A stretch of 59,076 bases of DNA from Metabacillus rhizolycopersici. GTDB taxonomy: Bacteria > Bacillota > Bacilli > Bacillales > Bacillaceae. How positions within the stretch are numbered: position 1 is the first letter of the stretch; each line of letters opens with the position of its first letter. Location of the stretch: assembly GCF_020075705.1 (NCBI RefSeq), contig NZ_JAIQUM010000029.1:1-59076 (forward strand). The letters run 5' to 3'. Made by a program: the position numbers and the translations under genes. Under the pieces are notes generated by a model. The model saw only the letters and a list, made by a program, of their open reading frames with translations. It was not told where the DNA came from and ran no database searches. This document shows, one piece after another, positions 46,421 to 57,330 of this stretch.

Positions 46421-47084
46421 TAATAAAAAAATCTGCTAATCCTAAGGATTTATCGTATTAATCCTCTTTAGGTAGACATGAAAAAAAGAGAGCATGCTAA
46501 TAGGTTCTCAGATAGTCTGCCTGAAGGGGATTTTTCAATGGAAGTATAAAGATGGATTTAGTTGAAGAAGAAAAAGCCTCATGCCTTGAGAATGATTTGG
46601 CATGGGGCTTTTTGGTTGTTGTTCTGTGAGCATCTTATGCTTTTGTTCTTGAGAGATTAACTTTAGAAGTAGATGTCGAAATTTGCTGAATGATAGATAA
46701 ATCCAAAAAGTTGATAGATTTTTGCGCAAAGTTGATAGATTATCATCTATTATCAAGGAAATCTCCATCATCACCCAAATTCTTGTCTTGTGGAAAAGCG
46801 CACGACATCCAGCACTTGTGCTTTAGATTTGCTGGTAGGTTACTTTTGCCATATTAAGAAGGCTAAGGCTGAGGCGGATAACAGCTCGCCTTTTTTATAA
46901 CTTACAACAACTTTATTTTTATAGGTGGGATTCCCTAGGGTGTAATAATTCGAATCTGTCTTAATCGTATCCTTTTTGACAACACCTTCTGAATAATTGT
47001 TAATCCAACATCACTTGTTGCTAATCGGCCTCTATTATTTGTTCTTACTTTAAGAATTTGCTACAATCATGGCAAAAATAATAA
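46421..47084. other. gene-free region with terminator and repeat fragment
   Basis: No supported gene. A terminator (AAGCCTCATGCC/GGCATGGGGCTT plus Ts, 46574-46615) is present. Near 46709-46745 the sequence AAAGTTGATAGATT occurs twice. A decayed 5' piece of the dispersed repeat lies at 46780-46826 (TTCTTGTCTTGTGGAAAAGC, DnaA box mutated). A weak AGGCG/CGCCT hairpin with Ts lies near 46872-46896. Confidence 0.5.
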
Positions 47085-47111
47085 ATGAAATATAAGACAG
47101 GAGTGTCAATT

Positions 47112-48242
47112 TTGCCGAAAATACGAAATATTGTCGCTCTATTACTTGTAGTAGGTGGGTTTTGGTATTTTTACGGAGAGACATACAACCAGTTCGGTGT
47201 GGAGGGCGTTTTTTCAGAAATTCGTTCAGATATTAATGGAATAAAAGAGAATCCAGAAGTAATAGCTGCGGTTAATTATGCGAGCAATGAGATTCAACAT
47301 TGGTTGGGTGAGTTAACGCAAAGTCTACAAGAAAACGAACCACAAAATCAAAATGTTGCTGAAAAGCCACAGTTGGATGCACCTTCTGAACAATCCTTTT
47401 CCATTCATAATGTCGAACTTGGTGATGATCGTTCAGAAGTAGAACAGCAAGTAGGTCCTGCAAAGCGGTCTACCTTGAATGAATATGGAATCGAGTGGGT
47501 TGCTTACCACGAAAACTATCAAAACTTTTTCATGGCTGCTTATGATGAACAAAATAAAGTGGTTGGATTATATACAAATCAGGATTTATTAGCCTCTACA
47601 AATGGAATTACCTTCAAAAATTCAAGAGAATCCGTTCTTAAAATGACGAATGACCCTCTAGAAAGCATACGAAAGGGATTTGTGTCTTACCAAATTCAAA
47701 ATAATCAAGAATATGATACGTTTCTTATTGATAACAATTATGTGACGATTTTTTATGATAAACACGAAGACAACTCGGTCACGGCCATTCAAATCATCAG
47801 CGGGGAACTTGAACAGAAAAAGGAAAAATTTTTTACAGATGCAAGTGCTGAGCTGAAAGAGGGATTTGAATATCAATTGTTCGACCTGACGAATGCCGCG
47901 AGAGTGAATCACGGCCTCTCTGTTCTTTCCTGGGAGGAAGCGGTACGAGAGACTGCTCGTGGCCACAGCACAGATATGGCCGACAACAATTACTTCAGCC
48001 ATACGAATCTTGAAGGACAATCTCCTTTTGATCGCATGACTGCAGACCGTATTTCCTATCGGATGGCTGGAGAAAACCTCGCAATGGGACAATTAAGTAG
48101 TATTTTTGCTCACGAAGGCTTGATGAACTCACTTGGTCACCGGGAAAATATTTTGCAATCCGATTTTGAATCATTAGCAGTAGGTGTTGCTTTTAATGCA
48201 GAATCACGTCCATATTATACTGAGAATTTTTTGACTAAATAG
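47112..48242 (+). CDS. CAP-domain protein with CAP-associated domain (YlbC-like)
   Basis: 376 aa. Membrane anchor or signal helix at residues 5-20 (IVALLLVVGGFWYFYG). A CAP-associated N-domain spans about 97-235 (LGDDRSEVEQQVGPAKRSTLNEYG...), and a CAP/SCP domain about 252-376 with GHSTDMADNNYFSHTNLEGQSPFDRM and GHRENIL. Cell-surface; molecular role unknown. I prefer TTG 47112 because GACAGGAG sits 8 bases upstream; ATG 47085 has no site. Confidence 0.82.
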   Translation: MPKIRNIVALLLVVGGFWYFYGETYNQFGVEGVFSEIRSDINGIKENPEVIAAVNYASNEIQHWLGELTQSLQENEPQNQNVAEKPQLDAPSEQSFSIHNVELGDDRSEVEQQVGPAKRSTLNEYGIEWVAYHENYQNFFMAAYDEQNKVVGLYTNQDLLASTNGITFKNSRESVLKMTNDPLESIRKGFVSYQIQNNQEYDTFLIDNNYVTIFYDKHEDNSVTAIQIISGELEQKKEKFFTDASAELKEGFEYQLFDLTNAARVNHGLSVLSWEEAVRETARGHSTDMADNNYFSHTNLEGQSPFDRMTADRISYRMAGENLAMGQLSSIFAHEGLMNSLGHRENILQSDFESLAVGVAFNAESRPYYTENFLTK

Positions 48243-48251
48243 CAGGAAAGA

Positions 48252-48284
48252 GGACGACTCTTTTGTTGTTTAGTCGTCCTCTTT
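48252..48284. terminator. terminator between CAP protein and chemoreceptor genes
   Basis: Perfect stem GAGGACGACT/AGTCGTCCTC with T-rich flank; serves the convergent genes. Confidence 0.85.
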
Positions 48285-48300
48285 GATTCATTCATTACTA

Positions 48301-50274
48301 CTAAATATTAAATTGACGGACTAAATCATTTAAATCTTTGGAAAGGTTCTCTAAGGCTTTAGCATTGTTGCTAATTTGTTCCATAGAACTGCTTGTTTGC
48401 TGTGAAGAATCTGCTGTTTCTTCAATTCCTGCAGCAGATTCCCCAGAAATTGACGCGATCTGTTCAATAACTGATTGGATTGTAGCGGTATCATTGTTGA
48501 TTTGTGCTAGGTTGGTAACAATGCCATTGATTTTTTCAACCATATTAGAAACTGCATCAGTTATTTCTACAAATGTTTTTCCTGTCGTTTGAATTTGTAT
48601 CGTCCCTGATGAGACTTTTTCATACCCTTCTTCTAAAGAAGCCGTTACTTGTTTTGAGCCGTGTTGAATACTGTTTACAGTTTGTGTAATATCACCAACT
48701 GAGAGCTTCACTTGCCCCGAAAGTTTCCGAACCTCATCAGCTACGACAGCAAAGCCTTTCCCATGTTCTCCGGCTCTAGCTGCTTCTATTGCTGCATTCA
48801 AAGCTAATAAATTCGTCTGCTCAGCAATATTTTGAATGACTTTAATCATTTCGGTAATTTGTTCCGCTTGTTCATCTAATTCATTTACCTTGGCTACTGA
48901 ATCTGTCACAATGTTATATATCAAACTCATTTCCTTTACTGAGATCTCCATCATTTTGCGTCCTTGCTCTGTTAATTCTAACACCTGCTTTGTTGTGAAG
49001 GATATTTCATCACCGTTTTTGGCTGCAAATTGAGTCTTTCTAGAAAAGTCTGACATTTTCTCAGCTAACTTTAATGATGAATTAGCTTGCGATTCAGCTC
49101 CAACGGATAATTCTTGCATGGTAGTAGCAATTTGTTGACTTCCAGCACTCATTTCATTAGCTGATTGCGTAAGAAGGGTGCTCTGATTTTTAATGACATC
49201 TGAAGTATTTCTAATTTTTAGGACCATTTCTTTAAAGTTTTTCTGCATTTGGATCATAGATTTTGTTAGTAGTCCGATTTCGTCAGCACTCTCTTTGCCT
49301 TGATAGTGTTTGTCAAAATTCCCCTTAGCAAGCTCATCCATAAAATACGCAACTTGTTTTATTGGGTGAGAAATCGATCTACTAAATAATAGGGCTACGA
49401 TGGTAACAAGTAGAAGTGTGAGACCTAAAACAATGAGCGTTATTAATGTAGTCGTTTGATCGACTTGTTTTATGATCGAAATATCTTGTGTAATCCCGAT
49501 CATTCCGATAACGACTGTTTTAGTAGGATCATACATTGGTATGAAGGTTTGAAGAGACTCCTCGTTATCAAGAGATATTTCTGTTCCAGAAAGTACCTTA
49601 TCAATTGTTACTTGATCTTTTAAATACGTACCAACTTGATCATTATTAGATGAAGCAATGGTTTCTCCTTTTTCATTATAAAGGTTTAGTTGTACGCCTT
49701 GGATTGATTGTGTGATTTTCTCTAGAAAGTGATCATCGATTCCTGTTTGCAGAGTACCTATAACTTCATTGTTATATTTAATTGGAACAAAAGCACGAAC
49801 GGCCAAACCGCTACTACCAAATTCAAACCCTGATAGTTCTTCTCCATTCAATGTTGCCTGGATAGCAGCAAGCCCACCTTTGTCATCACCAAATTTTGCA
49901 GGATTATGCCCTCTGAAAGAAACAATTCCATGCTCATCTCCAAATTCAAATACGCTTAGTTTCTGTTCTTTATGCAATCGATCAAAAATCGGTTGAACTT
50001 CTACAGCTAAGGAATCGCGTGTACTTGTCCGGAAAGTATTGATAAGTTCTTTGTCTTGGGCATAGAGTTTTGTCAGCTCTAAAAGTTCCATTGAAGCAAT
50101 ATTTAGACTATTGATAACAGAGTTCTTAGTCGATTCTTGAGTTTGTTTCGTGAGTGTTGAAAAACCACGATCTATGTTGAATAAAAGAATACCACTTAAA
50201 AGAACTAATGGAATGATTGCTGTTGAGCACAATACGAGTAATAATTTTTTGTTTAAAGATTTAAGTTTAAACAT
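48301..50274 (-). CDS. methyl-accepting chemotaxis protein
   Basis: 657-aa transmembrane chemoreceptor. First membrane helix about 11-32, a double-Cache sensor domain about 35-275 ([13 protein letters not shown]..., [21 protein letters not shown]), second helix about 278-298, a HAMP domain about 300-355 and a long coiled-coil signalling domain. The CheW/CheA-contact tip is [35 protein letters not shown]. Ligand unknown; SFRGH/PAKFGDD resembles Cache domains that bind small carboxylates or amino acids, without certainty. No chemotaxis gene is adjacent. Confidence 0.92.
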   Translation of the reverse strand: MFKLKSLNKKLLLVLCSTAIIPLVLLSGILLFNIDRGFSTLTKQTQESTKNSVINSLNIASMELLELTKLYAQDKELINTFRTSTRDSLAVEVQPIFDRLHKEQKLSVFEFGDEHGIVSFRGHNPAKFGDDKGGLAAIQATLNGEELSGFEFGSSGLAVRAFVPIKYNNEVIGTLQTGIDDHFLEKITQSIQGVQLNLYNEKGETIASSNNDQVGTYLKDQVTIDKVLSGTEISLDNEESLQTFIPMYDPTKTVVIGMIGITQDISIIKQVDQTTTLITLIVLGLTLLLVTIVALLFSRSISHPIKQVAYFMDELAKGNFDKHYQGKESADEIGLLTKSMIQMQKNFKEMVLKIRNTSDVIKNQSTLLTQSANEMSAGSQQIATTMQELSVGAESQANSSLKLAEKMSDFSRKTQFAAKNGDEISFTTKQVLELTEQGRKMMEISVKEMSLIYNIVTDSVAKVNELDEQAEQITEMIKVIQNIAEQTNLLALNAAIEAARAGEHGKGFAVVADEVRKLSGQVKLSVGDITQTVNSIQHGSKQVTASLEEGYEKVSSGTIQIQTTGKTFVEITDAVSNMVEKINGIVTNLAQINNDTATIQSVIEQIASISGESAAGIEETADSSQQTSSSMEQISNNAKALENLSKDLNDLVRQFNI

Positions 50275-50508
50275 GAAGGTAGTTCTCCTTTGTTAGAATA
50301 CTGCGTCGATTTAATCGAACAATTATACCCTATAAAAGTTTTTATTTATAGTTTTTTTCTCTATCAAAATAAGGTTGAATTTATGAGAGGTATATCGGCT
50401 TGTATAAAAGACGAAAACATATTGAAAATGATAAAAAGGGTTTTGATAAATATTCTAGGAATACTATAATTAGGAAATGAGGTTGAAACTCATCATAGGA
50501 GGAAGATT

Positions 50509-51471
50509 ATGTCTCAAATTGAAGAAATGCATCCAAAACTCGGTCAGGTGATAGAGAATATTGGAAATGTAATGGTTGGAAAGCGAGATGTTAGTGTACT
50601 TAGTCTTGTTGCGTTACTTGCTAATGGGCATGTTTTACTTGAAGATGTGCCGGGTGTTGGGAAAACGATGATGGTGCGTGCGCTTGCTAAGTCGGTAGGT
50701 GTAGAATTTAAACGAATTCAATTTACCCCTGATTTATTGCCATCAGATGTAACAGGTGTTTCAATTTATAACCCTAAGGAACTTCAATTTGAGTTTCGTG
50801 AAGGTCCCATTTTTGGAAATATTATTTTAGCAGATGAAATAAACCGTACATCTCCTAAAACTCAATCTGCATTACTTGAAGGGATGGAGGAGGGAAGCAT
50901 CACAGTTGATGGCACAACAAGAATCCTCGCTAAACCATTCTTCGTAATGGCAACCCAAAATCCAGTAGATTACGAGGGAACATATCCATTACCTGAGGCT
51001 CAACTTGATCGGTTTTTATTTAAGTTACGAATGGGTTACCCAACTAAAAGTGAAGAATTTGACGTTCTTACATTAGCTGAAAAAGAAAGGCCGATTCATA
51101 CGATTGAAAGTGTTATTACAAAAGAGGAATTAGTTGCACTCCAGAACGAAATTCAACATGTGTATGTTGATGAAACGATTAAGCATTATATTATTGAGAT
51201 TACTGGGAACACGAGAAGGCATCCATCTGTCTATTTGGGTGCAAGTCCCCGCGCATCCATCTCATTAATGAAGGCAGCTCAGGCGTATGCATTTATTACA
51301 GGTAGAGATTACATCATTCCTGATGATATTCAATATTTAGCGCAATTTGCGTTGCCGCACCGAATGATCTTAAGGTCTGAGGCAAAATTCGAGGGGAAAA
51401 CTGCTGAGGATATAGTTGGTGAACTTTTAGATAGGACGTCTGTCCCTGTTCGAAAGTCGTTAAGCCGGTAA
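50509..51471 (+). CDS. yeaC: MoxR-family AAA+ ATPase (YeaC)
   Basis: 320-aa AAA+ chaperone-like ATPase. Walker A is GVGKTMMVRALAK (about 50-62), Walker B IILADEINR, sensor 1 FVMATQNPVDYEG, and ASPRASISLMKAA is sensor 2. MoxR proteins act with DUF58 and transglutaminase-like partners, exactly the next two genes. SD is AGGAGG. The stop overlaps the next start by one base (TAATG). Confidence 0.93.
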   Translation: MSQIEEMHPKLGQVIENIGNVMVGKRDVSVLSLVALLANGHVLLEDVPGVGKTMMVRALAKSVGVEFKRIQFTPDLLPSDVTGVSIYNPKELQFEFREGPIFGNIILADEINRTSPKTQSALLEGMEEGSITVDGTTRILAKPFFVMATQNPVDYEGTYPLPEAQLDRFLFKLRMGYPTKSEEFDVLTLAEKERPIHTIESVITKEELVALQNEIQHVYVDETIKHYIIEITGNTRRHPSVYLGASPRASISLMKAAQAYAFITGRDYIIPDDIQYLAQFALPHRMILRSEAKFEGKTAEDIVGELLDRTSVPVRKSLSR

Positions 51472-52691
51472 TGAAAGAATTTTATAAAAAGCTCCGTGCT
51501 GTGTGGAAACTAGTTTCCCTCCTATTTCTCACGTTAGCGGCATTTAGCTATGCGATGTTTCAAGGTGGCTTTGTAAGCTGGTTTCTCTTCTATAGCTTTT
51601 TCCCTTTTGCGGTGTATTCGCTTTTACTACTGCTCTATCCGATTCGTTCATTTATGGCTTCTAGAACAGTTAGCCAAGAGCAATATACTGTTGGCCAAAG
51701 ACTTATAGGGATGATTACGATTAAGAGAAGGTTTCCTTTTCCGCTCTTCTATCTATTAGTAGAGGACGAAATGACTGAAAAGTTACAAGGAAGTAAAAAA
51801 GTATCAGAGCCTAAGAAGCTCTTTTTCCCATGGTTTAAGCGGAGAGTTTCGTTTAGTTATGTATTACTTGAACTTCCACGAGGAGAGCATCAACTTTCCG
51901 CCATTCGTATTAGAACCGGGGATTTCTTTGGACTAATCGAAAAAGAGGTGACTTTTGAAGTCGAAAACACCTTTCTAGTCTATCCGCCATTTGTTAATTT
52001 CCGATATTATCCACAGCAAAGACGCTTTGAACAAGGGTCTGCCTCAACGGTAGCAAATTACCTCCACGATTCAACAATGGCTGTTGGGATTAGAGAGTAC
52101 CAGGCTGGCGATAAATTATCCTGGATTGATTGGAAAGCAACCGCAAGAAGAGATTCGATCATGACAAAGGAATTTGAACAAATGCAAAGTCATGATGTTG
52201 TCATCATTTTAGACCGCGTAAAGTCGGACATGTTTGAATCGATTGTTACATATACCGCGTCTTTCATTCGGGCAATAATGAAAAGTGGAGCTCGAGTTGG
52301 TCTTATTTCAATCGGAAGTGATCGGCATATTTTTCCGTTACAATCTGATGAGGAGCATGGGAGGAACATGTTTTATCACCTTGCAAAAGTTGACTGTGAT
52401 AGTAAAGAACCATTGTCTACCTTGTTAGAAAAAGATGTATTCAAAACTGAAATGAAGCAAGTAACAAACATTATTGTTACTAGTCAATTGACTTTAGATT
52501 TCGCTCGGAGACTTGAATACCTTGTGAAATTGCAACAATCGTACATGCTTTTTGTCATTAAAAGTGTTCATGATAAAACGTTAAATGAAGAAAAGGTCTT
52601 AATTGAAAGATTAAAAAAGCGTCATATTGATGTAAAAGTAATTAGTAGTCGAGATGATGGTAGAGGATATAAAGAGGTGAGGGAGGTATGA
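51471..52691 (+). CDS. yeaD: DUF58 membrane protein (YeaD)
   Basis: 406 aa with two N-terminal membrane helices (about 14-55). The DUF58 core DSTMAVGIREYQAGDKLSWIDWKATARRD starts near 197, followed by a von Willebrand A-like part (DVVIILDR). The family works with MoxR ATPases, probably in envelope protein assembly. It overlaps the next gene by four bases. Confidence 0.9.
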   Translation: MKEFYKKLRAVWKLVSLLFLTLAAFSYAMFQGGFVSWFLFYSFFPFAVYSLLLLLYPIRSFMASRTVSQEQYTVGQRLIGMITIKRRFPFPLFYLLVEDEMTEKLQGSKKVSEPKKLFFPWFKRRVSFSYVLLELPRGEHQLSAIRIRTGDFFGLIEKEVTFEVENTFLVYPPFVNFRYYPQQRRFEQGSASTVANYLHDSTMAVGIREYQAGDKLSWIDWKATARRDSIMTKEFEQMQSHDVVIILDRVKSDMFESIVTYTASFIRAIMKSGARVGLISIGSDRHIFPLQSDEEHGRNMFYHLAKVDCDSKEPLSTLLEKDVFKTEMKQVTNIIVTSQLTLDFARRLEYLVKLQQSYMLFVIKSVHDKTLNEEKVLIERLKKRHIDVKVISSRDDGRGYKEVREV

Positions 52692-54889
52692 AAATAATAA
52701 CTTCTCATGAAAGAAAAACAACAGCTTTTGTTTATTATTTTTTTGCGTTTATGTTGTTATGGGAGTGGCTGAGGCCTCTTCAGGAAGTGACGGATACGGC
52801 AAATACGTATATTTTTGTCATCTTTATAGGGGTTGGCTTTTTACTACTATTTCTTAAATTACGCTGGTATGTGACATTTCCTATTAAAATGATCCTTATT
52901 TTGACTATCCTGCACGGGCTTTATTTCGACGGTATCTTCTTTCGCTTCCTTTGGATGGAGGAATTTATCAGAGATATAATTAGTAATACAAGTTTAATAC
53001 AGAGTGGGAATTGGAATAATATCACATCATCGTACAGGTCACTCTTGTTCTTCATTTTATTATGGTTACTCGTTTATTTGATTCATTATTGGATTCTTTT
53101 TCAAAAAAGGATTTTGTATTTCCTTCTATTGACACTCCTTTATATTACGGTTTTAGATACCTTTACTCCTTATGATGCGACACTAGCGATTGTACGAACT
53201 GTACTAATCGGTTTTTTCATGCTTGGGATGCTCCACTTTGATCGATTAAAAATAGTAGAAAATTTAAAGGTGAAGAGAGCGACCTCCATTCGTTGGATGG
53301 TACCACTACTTGCATTCGTTCTACTCTCAATGTTTCTTGCCCTGATCGCACCAAAGGCTTCACCGCAATGGGCTGATCCAGTCCCATTTATTACAGCCAT
53401 TGGGCGTGAGGACGATGCTGCTGGAGGAATGAAGAAAATTGGTTTTAGTCAAAATGATGAAAAGCTTGGTGGAGGTTTTGTTGAGGATGATACAGATGTC
53501 TTTACACATGTGTCAGCTGATCGCCATTATTGGCGCGTTGAAACAAAGGATGTCTATACGGGGAAGGGCTGGGAGGTATCTGATCCAGAATCTAAATTAG
53601 AAGAACTGACAAATGTAGCTGAAAAATTAAGCTGGACTGATGAACGTGTAGAAACGAAAAGCTTAACATCTTCCGTAACGATTGATGAAAATTATCGTCA
53701 TTTTCATCTGATGTATCCGTTAGGCCTAACGTCGATTCGCACAGATCAAGCTATGAGTTTTTATCTTAATCAAAATACGGAATTGATTACTCCTTTTCTA
53801 GATAATGAGGGTTCCCGAGAGGAATTTATGACATACGAAGTTAGCTATGACCTCCCTTCTTATCCAATCAATGAGATGAGAAAGGAACAACGCTTTACTG
53901 ATAAGCCAGAAGGATTTATCGAACGGTACACACAATTACCTGATGCTCTACCTAACCGTGTTAAGGAGCTTGCGTTAGAGATTACTGCAGATAAGGAAAA
54001 TCAGTACGATAAGGCGAAAGCGATTGAGAGCTATTTCAACTCAGCAGAATTTTCATATGAAACCGAGGATGTCACAATCCCTGAGAGAGATCAAGATTAT
54101 GTTGATCAATTCCTTTTTGAGACATTAAAGGGCTATTGCGACAACTTTTCAACAGCGATGATTGCTTTATTACGTGCAAATGATATTCCTTCAAGATGGG
54201 TGAAGGGTTACACAGAAGGAGATTTTATTAGAAATATTAATAATGATGAAAAGGAATATCAAGTGACAAATAATAATGCCCATTCATGGGTGGAAGTTTA
54301 TTTTGAAGGTGTTGGTTGGGTTCCATTTGAACCAACAAAGGGTTTTGTGAATCCTTACGAGATGACAAGTAATTATGGGAATGTGAAAGAACAAGATCAG
54401 CAGGAAGTAAAAGATGAGAGTGCTAAAAAGGAAGAGCAAACTCAAGAAAAACAAGTCCAAGAAGAAAAGGAGTCAACTTCAATGGCTGCTAATCCAGGAT
54501 TCAACTTGTTTGGTAGTCGACTTGCTCACATTTCCTTATATGGAATAACCTTGTTGCTTCTTCTCGTCGGTTTTATCTTCTATAAAACGAGAATGAGATG
54601 GCTGCCGATGCTTATTATTAATAAATATAAAAAGCGCACCGATGATGAAGTATTTTTTCAAGCCTATGAATCACTATTAAAGCAATTGGATCGTTTCGGA
54701 ATGAAAAGACGTGAAGGTCAAACTTTACGAGATTATGCCCAGGAAATTGACAGCTACTTTCAGAATGGACATATGTCAACATTGACGAAAAATTACGAAA
54801 AGGCATTGTACCGTCGTGATAATGCAAAGTTAGAATGGGAGCGATCAATTGAATTGTGGGAAAATTTAATTAAAGGGACATCATCTTGA
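52688..54889 (+). CDS. yebA: transglutaminase-like membrane protein (YebA)
   Basis: 733 aa. About six membrane helices fill residues 10-225. An extracytoplasmic transglutaminase/protease-like domain follows with Cys in YCDNFSTAMIALLRANDIPSRWV, His in NNAHSWVEV and Asp/Glu in WVPFEPTKGF. A Gln/Glu-rich linker (about 570-595), one last helix near 615-635 and a DUF4129-type cytosolic tail end it. Third gene of the MoxR/DUF58 set; substrate unknown. Its stop codon lies within the guaA -35 box. Confidence 0.88.
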   Translation: MKIITSHERKTTAFVYYFFAFMLLWEWLRPLQEVTDTANTYIFVIFIGVGFLLLFLKLRWYVTFPIKMILILTILHGLYFDGIFFRFLWMEEFIRDIISNTSLIQSGNWNNITSSYRSLLFFILLWLLVYLIHYWILFQKRILYFLLLTLLYITVLDTFTPYDATLAIVRTVLIGFFMLGMLHFDRLKIVENLKVKRATSIRWMVPLLAFVLLSMFLALIAPKASPQWADPVPFITAIGREDDAAGGMKKIGFSQNDEKLGGGFVEDDTDVFTHVSADRHYWRVETKDVYTGKGWEVSDPESKLEELTNVAEKLSWTDERVETKSLTSSVTIDENYRHFHLMYPLGLTSIRTDQAMSFYLNQNTELITPFLDNEGSREEFMTYEVSYDLPSYPINEMRKEQRFTDKPEGFIERYTQLPDALPNRVKELALEITADKENQYDKAKAIESYFNSAEFSYETEDVTIPERDQDYVDQFLFETLKGYCDNFSTAMIALLRANDIPSRWVKGYTEGDFIRNINNDEKEYQVTNNNAHSWVEVYFEGVGWVPFEPTKGFVNPYEMTSNYGNVKEQDQQEVKDESAKKEEQTQEKQVQEEKESTSMAANPGFNLFGSRLAHISLYGITLLLLLVGFIFYKTRMRWLPMLIINKYKKRTDDEVFFQAYESLLKQLDRFGMKRREGQTLRDYAQEIDSYFQNGHMSTLTKNYEKALYRRDNAKLEWERSIELWENLIKGTSS

Positions 54890-54914
54890 CCATTGGATTA
54901 GAGATTGATAGAAT
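54886..54914 (+). promoter_or_regulatory. guaA promoter
   Basis: TTGACC (54886-54891), 17-base spacer, TAGAAT (54909-54914), just before the riboswitch. Confidence 0.75.
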
Positions 54915-54932
54915 AGAAAAAATTACATACAT

Positions 54933-55003
54933 CCTTCATATATCCTCGAAAATATGGTTCGAGAGTCTCTACCGGGTAACCGAAAATAACCTGACTATGA
55001 AGG
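54933..55003 (+). promoter_or_regulatory. purine riboswitch (guanine type) of guaA
   Basis: P1 CCTTCAT/ATGAAGG, P2 CTCGAA/TTCGAG, conserved GTCTCTACCGGG and the L3 stretch, then CCTGACTATG. The base that sets specificity is C (GACTAT), which means guanine; adenine types have T. The P1 3' strand overlaps the terminator stem, giving an OFF switch. Confidence 0.93.
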
Positions 55004-55047
55004 CAGAATAAGTACGTACGTGGAATTAGGATTCTGCCTTCTTTTTA
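54999..55047 (+). terminator. riboswitch-controlled terminator before guaA
   Basis: GAAGGCAGAAT/ATTCTGCCTTC with a T run. Its 5' strand shares bases with riboswitch P1, so guanine binding should favour termination. Confidence 0.88.
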
Positions 55048-55274
55048 TACTAATCGTGAAGTAGGAGTATAAGAAAAACTGAGCTTTCGCCATTTTGGTT
55101 TAGCGATAAGACAGGTTTTTCAATTGTTGAAGGACAGAGGACTAGTTTTTTTGCTATTTAGATGAAGTGCTGATAATAGTTAGTATTTACTAGGGTATGA
55201 TACTTTATATGACGGCTATAGTCTTTTTAGTATAATCGCAATATTGCAATGAAAAAACGGATGAGGTGACATTA

Positions 55275-56813
55275 GTGGCAAAGAATCATGAAATGGTAGT
55301 GGTGTTAGACTTCGGAAGTCAGTATAATCAATTGATTACACGACGCATTCGCGAATTTGGTGTGTATAGTGAATTGCATCCACATACACTAACAGCGGAA
55401 GAAATTAAACAAATGAATCCGAAGGGAATTATTCTTTCGGGCGGGCCTAATAGTGTCTATGGAGAAAATGCTTTTAAATGTGACGAAGCGATTTTTGATT
55501 TAGGTATACCTGTGCTAGGAATTTGTTACGGTATGCAACTTATGACGCACACTCTCGGTGGAACAGTTGAACCGGCAGATCATCGTGAGTATGGAAAAGC
55601 TACGATTGATATTCAAGGACAACCATCCCTTTTTGCTGACTTACCTGAGCAACAAGTTGTGTGGATGAGTCATGGGGATCTTGTGAAGGAAATACCTCAA
55701 GGATTCCAAGTGGATGCTATAAGTGCATCTTGTCCATATGCGGCTATGAGTAACGAAGATCGTAAGTTTTATGGAGTTCAGTTTCACCCAGAGGTACGTC
55801 ACTCTGAATTTGGAAATGAATTGTTGAAAAACTTTGTCTTTAAAATTTGTGAGTGCGCTGGCGATTGGTCAATGGAAAACTTCATTGAGATGGAAACAGA
55901 TAAACTGAAGCAAAAGGTAGGAAATAAACAAGTACTTTGCGCGTTAAGTGGTGGAGTAGACTCATCAGTTGTAGCGGTTTTAATCCATAAAGCAATTGGT
56001 GACCAATTGACATGTATCTTTGTTGATCATGGATTATTGCGTAAAGATGAAGCTGAAGGTGTAATGAAGACGTTCAGTGAAGGCTTTAATATGAATGTTA
56101 TTAAAGTTGATGCAAAGGATCGCTTTTTAAACAAATTAAAAGGTGTATCAGATCCAGAGCAAAAACGAAAAATTATCGGAAATGAATTTATTTACGTTTT
56201 TGACGATGAATCTGCTAAGTTAGAAGGTATTGACTTTTTAGCGCAAGGTACACTTTACACAGATATTATTGAGAGTGGCACTGCTACAGCACAAACAATA
56301 AAATCTCATCATAATGTAGGTGGACTTCCAGAAGATATGGAATTCGAATTAATCGAGCCACTAAGCACATTATTTAAAGATGAAGTTCGTGCTTTAGGTA
56401 CAGAGCTAGGAATACCTGATGAAATTGTTTGGCGACAACCTTTCCCAGGACCAGGTCTTGGTATTCGGGTTCTTGGTGAGATTTCTGATGAAAAACTAGA
56501 AATTGTTCGTGAATCAGATTATATCTTACGCGAGGAAATTAGAAAGGCTGGCCTTGAACGTGATATATGGCAATACTTCACTGTTTTACCTGACATCCGT
56601 AGTGTTGGAGTAATGGGTGATGCTAGAACATATGACTATACAATTGGTATTCGTGCAGTTACATCAATCGATGGAATGACATCTGACTGGGCAAGAATTC
56701 CTTGGGATGTTCTAGAGGTTATCTCTACTAGAATCGTTAACGAAGTAAAACACATTAACCGTGTTGTTTATGATATTACAAGTAAACCACCTGCAACAAT
56801 TGAGTGGGAATAA
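55275..56813 (+). CDS. guaA: GMP synthase (glutamine-hydrolysing)
   Basis: Converts XMP to GMP with ATP and glutamine. 512 aa. Class I amidotransferase domain with nucleophile Cys in GICYGMQLM, and His and Glu in [15 protein letters not shown]-pyrophosphatase P-loop [10 protein letters not shown] near 227; C-terminal dimerisation domain ending [14 protein letters not shown] 55275 follows GAGGTG; a GTG at 55266 is part of that site. Controlled by the riboswitch upstream. Confidence 0.97.
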   Translation: MAKNHEMVVVLDFGSQYNQLITRRIREFGVYSELHPHTLTAEEIKQMNPKGIILSGGPNSVYGENAFKCDEAIFDLGIPVLGICYGMQLMTHTLGGTVEPADHREYGKATIDIQGQPSLFADLPEQQVVWMSHGDLVKEIPQGFQVDAISASCPYAAMSNEDRKFYGVQFHPEVRHSEFGNELLKNFVFKICECAGDWSMENFIEMETDKLKQKVGNKQVLCALSGGVDSSVVAVLIHKAIGDQLTCIFVDHGLLRKDEAEGVMKTFSEGFNMNVIKVDAKDRFLNKLKGVSDPEQKRKIIGNEFIYVFDDESAKLEGIDFLAQGTLYTDIIESGTATAQTIKSHHNVGGLPEDMEFELIEPLSTLFKDEVRALGTELGIPDEIVWRQPFPGPGLGIRVLGEISDEKLEIVRESDYILREEIRKAGLERDIWQYFTVLPDIRSVGVMGDARTYDYTIGIRAVTSIDGMTSDWARIPWDVLEVISTRIVNEVKHINRVVYDITSKPPATIEWE

Positions 56814-56825
56814 AACACGAACAAA

Positions 56826-56857
56826 ACGAACGTTATCTAAGATAACGTTCGTTTTTT
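56826..56857 (+). terminator. terminator after guaA
   Basis: Perfect stem ACGAACGTTATC/GATAACGTTCGT with loop TAA and six Ts. Confidence 0.9.
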
Positions 56858-56858
56858 A

Positions 56859-56887
56859 TTGACTAACCATCATTATTTCAGTATAGT
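56859..56887 (+). promoter_or_regulatory. pbuG promoter
   Basis: TTGACT (56859-56864), 17-base spacer, TATAGT (56882-56887). The -35 box begins right after the guaA terminator. Confidence 0.7.
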
Positions 56888-56912
56888 GGTTATAAATTGA
56901 ATAACTCAAATC

Positions 56913-56983
56913 ACATCGTATAATTTTGGGGATATGGCCCAATAGTTTCTACCGAGCTACCGTAAAAGGCTTGACTACGAAGT
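56913..56983 (+). promoter_or_regulatory. purine riboswitch (guanine type) of pbuG
   Basis: P1 ACATCGTA/TACGAAGT, P2 TTGGG/CCCAA around GATATGG, conserved GTTTCTACCGAGC and then GCTTGACTACG. C at the specificity position (GACTAC) means guanine. Same fold as the guaA switch, different stems. Confidence 0.92.
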
Positions 56984-57024
56984 AATTAAAGGGAGATGAC
57001 CTTTAATTAACTAAGTTGTAGGCA

Positions 57025-57059
57025 AGTGTTCTCATTTTATATGATGAACGCTTTTTTTG
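57025..57059 (+). terminator. riboswitch-controlled terminator before pbuG
   Basis: Stem AGTGTTCTCAT/ATGATGAACGCT followed by seven Ts. An upstream ATTAAAGG/CCTTTAAT hairpin (56985-57008) may take part in antitermination. Confidence 0.75.
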
Positions 57060-57080
57060 TGTGTTATAAGAAATTATAAA

Positions 57081-57240
57081 GTTCTTGTACTGTGACTGTG
57101 GATAAGCGTACGACATCCAGATCCAGCGCCTAGCCCCTCTTGGTTCTAAGCCACTTTTGAATTGAAGGCAAAAAACACCTTCTATTCAAAAGCGTCTTAT
57201 GCTTTTCGGGGCTGATCAAGGCGCTTGCGCTTTTGTTCTG
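57081..57240 (+). repeat. dispersed ~150-bp hairpin repeat, copy 4
   Basis: Complete copy, TTCTTGTACTGTG...GCGCTTGCGCTTTTGTTCT, with a small CTGTGA duplication. DnaA box at 57097-57105. It lies inside the pbuG leader, between the riboswitch terminator and the start codon, so it is transcribed when the switch is ON. Confidence 0.85.
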
Positions 57241-57330
57241 CGGAAATGATTGTCTTTGCTTTGAGGGAAATACATAATAACCATTTGCTTCATACTACAA
57301 TTGAATAAAATTCTAGGGGGTACAGTATTC

